From Bradyrhizobium sp. NDS-1 (GTDB taxonomy: Bacteria > Pseudomonadota > Alphaproteobacteria > Rhizobiales > Xanthobacteraceae): a stretch of 64,000 bases of DNA. Under the pieces are notes generated by a model. That model did no database searches and was not told the DNA's origin. It saw only the letters and a list, made by a program, of their open reading frames with translations. Position numbers and translations under genes: made by a program. This document shows positions 57,861 to 64,000 of the stretch, one piece after another. The stretch lies in assembly GCF_032918005.1 (NCBI RefSeq), contig NZ_CP136628.1:4015501-4079500 (forward strand), in the 5' to 3' direction. How positions within the stretch are numbered: the stretch's first letter is position 1; each line of letters begins with the position of its first letter.

Positions 57861-59477
57861 ATTTCTCTTCGTACGCCACTGGCGCTGCTGCTCGTTTCAC
57901 TGGGTGCGATTGCTGCCGTGTGGTGGTGGTTGGCGACGCCGATCACGCTCGCGCGCGCCCCGATCGATCCCGCCGAGAAGGTCCAATGCGTCTCCTACGC
58001 GCCGTTCCGCGGCGAGCAGACGCCGCTGGAGCCGTGGACTCATATCGAGGCCGAGCAGATCGAGCAGGATCTGCGCCAGCTCAAGGAGATCACCGACTGC
58101 GTCCGCACCTATTCCATGGAGAACGGGCTCGACCAGGTGCCGGCGATCGCGGCAAAGGTCGGCGGAATGAAAGTGCTGCAGGGCATCTGGCTCTCGAGCA
58201 ATCGCACGAAGAATTACGAGCAGGCCGGCCTTGCGATCCGCCTCACCAAGCAGTTCCCCGAGATCATCACCACGGTCATCGTCGGCAACGAGGTGCTGCT
58301 GCGCGGCGAGATGACGACGGCCGACCTCGTCTCCATCATCCGCTTGGTGAAGGGGCAGGTCAGCGTGCCCGTCACCTATGCCGACGTCTGGGAATATTGG
58401 CTGAAGAACCGCGAGGTCTATGACGTCGTCGACTTCGTCACGATCCACATCCTGCCCTATTGGGAGGATTTGCCCGTCAAGGCCAAATTCGCTTCCGCCC
58501 ATGTCGAGGCGATCCGCGAGCGCATGGCGGTGGCCTTCCCCGGCAAGGAGATCCTGATCGGCGAGACCGGCTGGCCGAGCGCGGGACGGATGCGCGACGG
58601 CGCGTTGCCCTCGCGCACCAATCAGGCGCGTGTGGTCTCGGAAATCCTCGGCCTTGCGAAGGCGAACAAGTTTCGCGTCAACCTGATCGAGTCCTACGAC
58701 CAGCCGTGGAAGCGCAAGCTGGAAGGCACCGTCGGCGGCTATTGGGGCCTGTACGATTCGGTCCGCCGGAACCTGAAATATCCGCCGGGCCAGGCGATCA
58801 GCAACTTCCCGTACTGGAAATGGTACATGGGCACGGGCATGGGACTTTCCGTGCTGGTGTTCGCGGTCGCCCTCATCACGCTGCGCCGGCGGCCCTGGAC
58901 GCCGCGCTTCTCGGCCTGGCTCGGCGTCGGTATCTCGGCGACGACGGCAGGGATCCTGCTCGGGATCGGCGTCGACAAGATGTATTACGAGAGCTACGGC
59001 ATCGGCGGCTGGCTGCTCTGGGGCGCGCTGCTGCTGGCCGGCATCCTGTCGCCGATCTTCTGCGCGCAGGCGATGGTGATCGGCCGCAGCCTTCCGACCT
59101 TCCTCGATCTGCTCGGTCCGCGCGAGGGCCGCAAATGGTCGAAGCTCACCGCCGTGCTCGGCCTGACGCTCGCGGTGACGGCGGTGATCGCGGCCGCGAC
59201 CGCGCTCGGCTTCGTGTTCGACCCGCGCTACAAGGATTTTCCCTACGCCGCGCTGACGATGGCGGTGGTACCGTTTGCGCTATTGATGCTGAACCGGCCG
59301 CAGATCGGCCAGCGCCCGATCGCCGAAGCGGTGTTCGCGGGGCTGCTGGCGCTGTCGGCGGTCTTCGTGCTCTTCAACGAAGGCCGCGACAACTGGCAGT
59401 CGCTGTGGACCTGCGCGATCTATCTGTTGTTCGCGCTCACGCTGTGGCGGGCGCGGGCCGAGCAAAGCCAAGAATGA
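57861..59477 (+). CDS. ndvC: Beta-(1,6)-glucan synthase-like protein (NdvC), apparent ATT start
   Basis: A 538-residue membrane protein: helix 'LRTPLALLLVSLGAIAAVWWW', then a GH17-like domain (about 40-320) with 'IVGNEVLLRGEMT', 'IHILPYWEDL' and 'ILIGETGWPSAGR', then about eight membrane helices. Size and position next to ndvB fit Bradyrhizobium NdvC, which adds beta-(1,6) linkages. The first in-frame GTG is 57918, inside the first helix. GGAGG (57847-57851) points to ATT at 57861 instead, an AUU start. No ATG, GTG or TTG lies between. Confidence 0.82.
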   Translation: MSLRTPLALLLVSLGAIAAVWWWLATPITLARAPIDPAEKVQCVSYAPFRGEQTPLEPWTHIEAEQIEQDLRQLKEITDCVRTYSMENGLDQVPAIAAKVGGMKVLQGIWLSSNRTKNYEQAGLAIRLTKQFPEIITTVIVGNEVLLRGEMTTADLVSIIRLVKGQVSVPVTYADVWEYWLKNREVYDVVDFVTIHILPYWEDLPVKAKFASAHVEAIRERMAVAFPGKEILIGETGWPSAGRMRDGALPSRTNQARVVSEILGLAKANKFRVNLIESYDQPWKRKLEGTVGGYWGLYDSVRRNLKYPPGQAISNFPYWKWYMGTGMGLSVLVFAVALITLRRRPWTPRFSAWLGVGISATTAGILLGIGVDKMYYESYGIGGWLLWGALLLAGILSPIFCAQAMVIGRSLPTFLDLLGPREGRKWSKLTAVLGLTLAVTAVIAAATALGFVFDPRYKDFPYAALTMAVVPFALLMLNRPQIGQRPIAEAVFAGLLALSAVFVLFNEGRDNWQSLWTCAIYLLFALTLWRARAEQSQE

Positions 59478-59817
59478 ACAGGCCGATCGCAAGGCCCGAC
59501 AGCACGACATTGTAGAGCACGATGCCGAGGCCCGCTGCGATGATGCCGACGGTGAGCAGCACGATCGACGGGCGCATCAGGTTCAGCGTCGCAACCACCA
59601 GCGCGACGATGCCGAACACCGAATTCTTGAACAGCACGGTCGAGACCGACCGCGCCTTGCAGGTCAGCGTCTGAAGCCCGGCGTCACAGGCGAGAGCGAC
59701 CTGCGAGAACTCGACCGCGAGATAGCGCACGTAGAGCGCACAGCCGACGGAAACGAAGCCGACGACGATCAGGAACTGCACCTGGTAGGGCGTGAGACGG
59801 AAGGGCTTTTTTGTCAT
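59437..59817 (-). CDS. Small membrane protein next to ndvC
   Basis: A 126-residue protein with four membrane helices ('YQVQFLIVVGFVSVGCALYVRYL', 'FGIVALVVATLNL', 'IVLLTVGIIAAGLGIVLYNVV', 'LAIGLFILGFA') and two cysteines in a short loop 'VALACDAGLQTLTCKARS'. Start 59817 (MTKKPFRLTPYQ) is clear. It overlaps the ndvC 3' end by 41 bases in convergent orientation. Role unknown; the position next to ndvC could reflect a glucan-related job. Confidence 0.75.
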   Translation of the reverse strand: MTKKPFRLTPYQVQFLIVVGFVSVGCALYVRYLAVEFSQVALACDAGLQTLTCKARSVSTVLFKNSVFGIVALVVATLNLMRPSIVLLTVGIIAAGLGIVLYNVVLSGLAIGLFILGFARPAPATA

Positions 59818-60000
59818 GGGGGCAATATGGTCGGGATGGCGCGGGCAGGCAACAGGGCAGGCGATGTTTCTGTCGATCCGCCGCTTCAGGCTTCCGGAGG
59901 AACAGGCGAGCACGAGGGTTGTTCTGGGCGTGTGACGCCTCACGCATGTGCCGCCGAGGAGTGAGCATGGACAAGCCAACGCAAGAGCAGTTGAACCAGC

Positions 60001-60159
60001 TCATCGGAGCGGACCTTGCGCGTTCCGGCTCTGCTCCGCCAGCCGGCGCTCGTATTTCTCCGCCAATGCGATGAGCCGTTTCCTGATGTGGGGATCCGCC
60101 TGCTCGGCCAGCTCGCGGATGAAGGCGAGCTGCTCGCGCAGAAAATTTGCGTCCGTCAT
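60001..60159 (-). CDS. Small helical protein, 52 residues
   Basis: A short gene: 'MTDANFLREQLAFIRELAEQ' followed by 'ADPHIRKRLIALAEKYERRL' and 'AEQSRNAQGPLR', with GGAGCGGAG as ribosome site before ATG 60159. Fully helical and charged. This type of tiny protein recurs in Bradyrhizobium genomes. It overlaps a + ORF at 59967 that I regard as less likely. Confidence 0.65.
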   Translation of the reverse strand: MTDANFLREQLAFIRELAEQADPHIRKRLIALAEKYERRLAEQSRNAQGPLR

Positions 60160-60275
60160 CTCCGCTCCGAATCAAATCCGTGGCGGATAGTGCAGTCCTA
60201 CGCGAACCTCGTTCGTATCATTTGGTACGCTCGGAAGAGATGAAGTCGGTCACCTGCCGTGTGCGGCTGCCAGGC

Positions 60276-60716
60276 TCATTTCAACCCCAGGCGGCGTTCG
60301 AGCCAGCTGAGCCCGAACAGCACGAACAGCGTGACTGCGATGGCGGCGCCGACCAGCAGCCAGGCGCCCAGCGCGCAGGCGATGCCAAGACCAGCAGCGA
60401 TCCAGACGGTGGCCGCCGTCGTGAGGCCATGAACCGTCTTGGCCCTGACGTCGTGCAGGATGACGCCCGCGCCGATGAACCCGACGCCGCTCAGCACGCC
60501 GGTAACAATGCCTTGGACCACCCTCGAGATCGCATCCGGGTGGTCGCGCAGATTCTGAAACTCGATCACAGAAATCGAAATCAGCGCAGAGCCCAGGGCC
60601 ACCAGCGCCAGGGTACGCATGCCCACCGGCTTGTCGTTCATGTCGCGATCGATGCCGATCACCAGCCCTGTCGCCGCGGCAACGAGGAGTCTCAGCACAT
60701 CATCCAGTTCGTTCAT
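60276..60716 (-). CDS. MgtC/SapB-family membrane protein
   Basis: A 146-residue protein with four or five helices, 'VLRLLVAAATGLVIGIDRD', 'KPVGMRTLALVALGSALISI', 'VVQGIVTGVLSGVGFIGAGVIL' and 'TVHGLTTAATVWIAAGLGIACALG'. The 'G-R-T--LV-LG-A' and 'GIGFLGAGVI' wording is that of MgtC, which lowers ATP synthase activity and helps survival in low Mg2+. It lacks the C-terminal cytosolic domain of Salmonella MgtC, so it is the short SapB type. Confidence 0.92.
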   Translation of the reverse strand: MNELDDVLRLLVAAATGLVIGIDRDMNDKPVGMRTLALVALGSALISISVIEFQNLRDHPDAISRVVQGIVTGVLSGVGFIGAGVILHDVRAKTVHGLTTAATVWIAAGLGIACALGAWLLVGAAIAVTLFVLFGLSWLERRLGLK

Positions 60717-60852
60717 CAGGGCCCTTGAGTTGGGTGGTGACGCGAACGCCTTCGGGCGCGCCGGAATGAACTCGCACTTCGCGAGAAAAAACAGGCCGGT
60801 TCAAGCGGCCGATGGTCGCATGCTCGCCGCTCCACTGGCGGTGAGCGCAACA

Positions 60853-62190
60853 CTATCGCCGGAAGAAAGAGGCCAGCCCTGATCCTGGAGATGCAGAGGC
60901 CTCCGGCTTCGCTGGCGCGGGCTGCGGCGCCGCAGGGGCGGGTGCTGGCTCCTCGCGCTTGGACGAGCGCTTCGAGGAAGAACTGCGGCGGCGCTTGTCC
61001 GGCTTGGCGCTGGGCGCGGGCGCGGTTTCGGCTTGCGGTGCCGCCTCCTGGCTCTTCTCGGAGGTCTTCTCCTGCACCCGGTCCTGATTCTTCTCGGGCT
61101 TCTCCGGTCCGCCGCGCATCGACAGGCGCTGGCCGTCGAACACGGCGGTCTCGCAGTGACGATCGTTCTCGGCGAGGCTCGCGCAGAATTTTGCGGCGGC
61201 GGCGGCGTTGACGAGGGGGCCGGCACCCAGGCGGAGCTGCATGCCGAGGCCCGTGGCGCCCTCCTTGATCATGATGATCGGACGCAGCGCTCCAACTTCC
61301 GGATTGGATTTCGTCACGCCGCGCCAGAGCGCACGCAGACCGTCGATCGAATTGGCGCCGCCGAGGTCGATCGCAAAGCGCGTCTGCTGGACTGCGATCG
61401 CGGGCGCCTCGGTCTCGGCTGCTTCCGGTGGCTTCGTTGCTGCTGCGACGACCTCGGCGGGGGCCGGCGCGGGCTCGGCGGCCTTCTCGGTTGTCTCGGG
61501 CTGAATCAATTTCGATGCGGCCGGATCGGGTGGCGCCATGATCGACTTGGACGGCACCAGCGGAATGGTCGGCAGCGCCGATGTCATGGCCGCCGATTGC
61601 TGCACGAGCGAGGCGGCCGCCGCGGTCTGCGGTGGCGGGCTCAGGAGCTCCTTCGAAGCTTCCTTCGGAGGATCCTTTTGAGCGTCCTTGGCGGCTTCGG
61701 TGCGCGGCTTCTCGGTCGCCGGAGTTGGCGTCGAGGCGACGGGTGCGACGCTGGGAGCTGCGGGTGCCGCCGCAGCATCCTGCGGCTTCGGCGGGGCGGT
61801 CGTCTGTTTGGCGATGGCGCCCGTGACGGAATCGAGGCCTTGCTCCAGCACCGTGACGCGTGAATAAAGCCGGTCGCGATCGCTGTTCAACGTCTCTACG
61901 GCGGCGGCGAGCCGGCGGGCCTCGTTCTGGCTCTCCCGGGTCAGCATCTGTAGCCGGTCAGCCTGGCGTGCGAGATCGGCGGAGGCGACCTGGTCGCGTC
62001 GCCAGCCGAGCCCGGCCTGGTTGGCCATCACCGCGATGGTGACGGCGCCCACGGCCGCCACGCCCCACGAGCCCAGTCGCCACATCAGGCGGCGGTCGAG
62101 CGCGCTCTCCTCGGCTATAAGTCCGGAGAACAGCCCGCCGGTCTCCTTGGTGCCGAAGGCATCCGCCAGTGGGTCGGAATCCTTTGCCAT
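60853..62190 (-). CDS. SPOR-like inner membrane protein with coiled coil
   Basis: A 445-residue envelope protein: cytosolic start 'MAKDSDPLADAFGTKETG', one helix 'GSWGVAAVGAVTIAVMANQAG', a coiled coil 'ADRLQMLTRESQNEARRLAAAVETLNSDRDRLYSRVTVLEQGL' (read in parts), an Ala/Pro/Lys-rich linker and a C-terminal SPOR-like fold 'FAIDLGGANSIDGLRALWRGV' ending '...CETAVFDGQRL', then a basic tail. SPOR domains bind denuded peptidoglycan glycan at septa. The protein is located upstream of and divergent from glmU, a cell-wall precursor gene. Confidence 0.8.
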   Translation of the reverse strand: MAKDSDPLADAFGTKETGGLFSGLIAEESALDRRLMWRLGSWGVAAVGAVTIAVMANQAGLGWRRDQVASADLARQADRLQMLTRESQNEARRLAAAVETLNSDRDRLYSRVTVLEQGLDSVTGAIAKQTTAPPKPQDAAAAPAAPSVAPVASTPTPATEKPRTEAAKDAQKDPPKEASKELLSPPPQTAAAASLVQQSAAMTSALPTIPLVPSKSIMAPPDPAASKLIQPETTEKAAEPAPAPAEVVAAATKPPEAAETEAPAIAVQQTRFAIDLGGANSIDGLRALWRGVTKSNPEVGALRPIIMIKEGATGLGMQLRLGAGPLVNAAAAAKFCASLAENDRHCETAVFDGQRLSMRGGPEKPEKNQDRVQEKTSEKSQEAAPQAETAPAPSAKPDKRRRSSSSKRSSKREEPAPAPAAPQPAPAKPEASASPGSGLASFFRR

Positions 62191-62361
62191 GAACGTTAAG
62201 TGCCCAACCCCGAAGGTTCCCCGAATCAATCAGGGAACATTAACAGGAAAACCCCGTCACACTTGAATTCCGGGCGTTTGCGGGGGTAGCAAGGCGAGAG
62301 CTTTTCGGGATGACCCGCCGCCGTCGCGCCAATTGATTCGGCCGTATCTGACAGGATTTCG

Positions 62362-63717
62362 ATGACCGCCCGTTCCAGCCTCACGATCGTGCTCGCCGCC
62401 GGCGAAGGCACGCGCATGCGATCGAGCCTGCCCAAAGTCCTGCATCCGGTCGCAAGCCAGACCTTGCTTGCCCACGTGCTCGCTGCGGCACCCAAGGGAA
62501 CCGGCACCTCGCTCGCGGTCGTGATCGGTCCCGATCACCAGGCGGTCGCGGACGAAGCGAAGCGCAGCAGGCCCGACGCGCTCACCTTCGTGCAGGCCGA
62601 GCGGCTCGGCACCGCGCATGCGGTGCTGGCGGCGCGCGAGGCGATCGAACGGGGCGTCGATGATCTCCTGATTGCCTTCGGCGACACGCCGCTGATCTCG
62701 GCCGAGACTTTGGCGCGGCTGCGCGCGCCGCTCGCCAGGGGCGCTGCGATCGCCGCGCTCGGCTTCCGTGCCGCCGACCCCACCGGCTATGGCCGCTTCA
62801 TCGTCGAGGGCGAACGTCTGGTCGCGATCCGCGAGCAGGCCGATGCGAGCGCTGACGAGCGCAAAATCGATCTGTGCAATGCCGGCGTGATGGCGATCGA
62901 CGGGCGCCGGGCGCTTCAAATCCTCGGCCAAATCGGCAATGCCAATTCCAAGGGCGAATATTATCTGACGGACGCGGTCGAAATCGTCCGCAAGCAGGGA
63001 TGGGAGGCCGTGGTGATCGAGACCGGCGAGGACGAGGTGCGCGGCATCAACACCAAGGCACAGCTCGCCGAGGCAGAAGCCGTGATGCAGGCACGCTTGC
63101 GCAAAGCGGCGATGGAGGCCGGGGTCACGCTGATCGCTCCCGAGACGGTTTACCTCGCCGCCGACACCATGTTCGGCAAGGACGTGACCATCGAGCCGTT
63201 CGTGGTGATCGGCCCCGGCGTGTCGATCGCCGACGGCACCGTGATCCATTCCTTCTCCCACATCGTGCAGACGACGCTGGGCAAGAACGTTTCGATCGGC
63301 CCCTATGCGCGCTTAAGGCCCGGCACCTCGCTCGGCGACGGCGCGCGGATCGGCAATTTCGTGGAGACCAAGGCGGCGACGCTGGAGGCGGGCGTCAAGG
63401 TCAATCATCTCTCCTACATCGGCGATGCCACCGTCGGTGCCAACTCCAACATCGGCGCCGGCACCATCACCTGCAACTACGACGGCTTCAAGAAGCACAA
63501 GACGGTGATCGGGCAGGGTGCCTTCGTCGGCACCAACTCCTCGCTGGTTGCGCCGGTGAAAATCGGCAACGGCGCCTATATCGGCTCGGGCTCGGTGATT
63601 ACGCGCGACGTGCCCGACGATGCGATGGCGCTCGAGCGCAACCAGCAGACCATCCGGGAAGGCGGCGCGGCGCGCTACCGCGAGCTGAAGACGGGCGTCA
63701 AGAAGCCGGAGAAGTGA
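62362..63717 (+). CDS. glmU: Bifunctional UDP-GlcNAc pyrophosphorylase/GlcN-1-P acetyltransferase
   Basis: A 451-residue enzyme completing UDP-GlcNAc synthesis for peptidoglycan and LPS. N-terminal uridyltransferase: '[23 protein letters not shown]' (L-x2-G-x-G-T-x-M-x4-P-K), 'FGDTPLI' and 'EYYLTDA'. C-terminal left-handed beta-helix acetyltransferase with repeats such as '[25 protein letters not shown]' and '[26 protein letters not shown]'. The catalytic His is in '[13 protein letters not shown]'-type loop. Standard length. Confidence 0.97.
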   Translation: MTARSSLTIVLAAGEGTRMRSSLPKVLHPVASQTLLAHVLAAAPKGTGTSLAVVIGPDHQAVADEAKRSRPDALTFVQAERLGTAHAVLAAREAIERGVDDLLIAFGDTPLISAETLARLRAPLARGAAIAALGFRAADPTGYGRFIVEGERLVAIREQADASADERKIDLCNAGVMAIDGRRALQILGQIGNANSKGEYYLTDAVEIVRKQGWEAVVIETGEDEVRGINTKAQLAEAEAVMQARLRKAAMEAGVTLIAPETVYLAADTMFGKDVTIEPFVVIGPGVSIADGTVIHSFSHIVQTTLGKNVSIGPYARLRPGTSLGDGARIGNFVETKAATLEAGVKVNHLSYIGDATVGANSNIGAGTITCNYDGFKKHKTVIGQGAFVGTNSSLVAPVKIGNGAYIGSGSVITRDVPDDAMALERNQQTIREGGAARYRELKTGVKKPEK

Positions 63718-63739
63718 GCGCCGCTTTAGGCTGTAGTTT

Positions 63740-63787
63740 GAGCATGATCTTTTTCGGAAAACCGCTGCACACTTTTCCCGATCATGC
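63740..63787. repeat. Short palindromic repeat after glmU
   Basis: GAGCATGATC...GATCATGCCC with inner TTTTTCGGAAAACCG / CACACTTTTCCCGATCATG. This matches a dispersed palindrome common in Bradyrhizobium. It may end glmU transcription. Confidence 0.65.
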
Positions 63788-63788
63788 C

Positions 63789-64000
63789 CTAGTCGTCCTC
63801 GTCGAGTTTCGAAAACATCGCCCGCTGCAGACGCCATCCGCGCGGCCCGGCGCGTTTTGCCGGTTCGGCGGCGGCGGCCTGGCTGACGAGGGCAGGCTTG
63901 GATTCCTTGCCCCGCTCCTTGGCACGCAGGGGCGGCGGCCAGTGCGAAAGGTGCGTGCCCGTCGTCTCGCTGGCGCGCAGGTGGATCGGTGGCAGCCCTT
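63789..64000 (-). CDS. C-terminal part of an unknown gene, cut by window edge
   Basis: The reverse strand is open from the window end to TAG at 63789-63791. Visible residues include 'LPPIHLRASETTGTHLSHWPPPL', 'RAKERGKESKPALVSQAA' and an acidic end 'GWRLQRAMFSKLDEDD'. The basic, Pro/Ala-rich character suggests a disordered C-terminal tail. No domain can be recognised without the missing N-terminus. It is convergent with glmU. Confidence 0.55.
   Translation of the reverse strand, partial: GLPPIHLRASETTGTHLSHWPPPLRAKERGKESKPALVSQAAAAEPAKRAGPRGWRLQRAMFSKLDEDD

Noticed and set aside
59967..60074. 35-codon + ORF (MDKPTQEQLNQL) with a GAGGAG site
   Set aside because: Overlaps the 52-residue minus-strand gene, which has better composition and ribosome site. 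Could still be real, but evidence is weaker.

Overview
The window reads as ordinary chromosome of a Bradyrhizobium-like alphaproteobacterium. Support: uniformly GC-rich coding sequence, alphaproteobacterial LexA boxes (GAAC-N7-GAAC) at uvrA and ssb, a divergent ndvB/ndvC pair of the kind that makes cyclic beta-(1,3),(1,6)-glucan in Bradyrhizobium, Omp31-like barrels with the 'ARPYTKAP' mature N-terminus, and several interspersed palindromic repeats I associate with that genus. No phage block, conjugative element or CRISPR array was seen. The accessory DNA is one IS110-family element and a small A/T-richer islet beside a tRNA-Lys gene.

Layout. 1-6.9 kb: small membrane, lipoprotein and acetyltransferase genes, an acyl-CoA synthetase with a PCC/DUF296 partner, and a stand-alone AAA ATPase. 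6.9-9.1 kb: palindromic repeats and a long repeat split by an IS110 element whose upstream non-coding segment looks like a bridge RNA. 9.1-14.1 kb: periplasmic SRPBCC and beta-propeller pair, alpha/beta hydrolase, HAD phosphatase, DinB protein, barstar. 14.1-24 kb: uvrA, three tandem outer-membrane beta-barrels, ssb, gyrA. 24-33.7 kb: coaD, two cyclophilins, queA, asd behind a Thr-rich leader peptide and attenuator, a PepSY/TetR/patatin group with shared operators, and tgt. 33.7-46.2 kb: acyltransferase, cysK with a BrnA-like protein, a caspase-like protein, DMT transporter, RidA, formyltransferase-like protein, AI-2E transporter, Nudix protein and many small secreted or zinc-ribbon proteins. 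46.2-53.7 kb: a second Mfd-type translocase, multicopy-type small genes, a gene fragment, a two-gene cassette and tRNA-Lys. 54-60 kb: the ndv glucan cluster. 60-64 kb: MgtC, a SPOR-like envelope protein, glmU and a truncated gene.

How the genes fit together. DNA repair and topology (uvrA, ssb, gyrA, an Mfd paralogue) are partly SOS-controlled. queA and tgt both serve queuosine tRNA modification, but this Tgt has lost all four zinc ligands. asd appears to be controlled by threonine-dependent attenuation. The ndv genes share a 13-bp-spaced direct-repeat motif. Strongest leads: the IS110 bridge RNA, whose candidate guides match the actual insertion site; the leaderless Thr-rich attenuator before asd; the zinc-less Tgt; and two genes whose only well-placed start codons are AUA and AUU.
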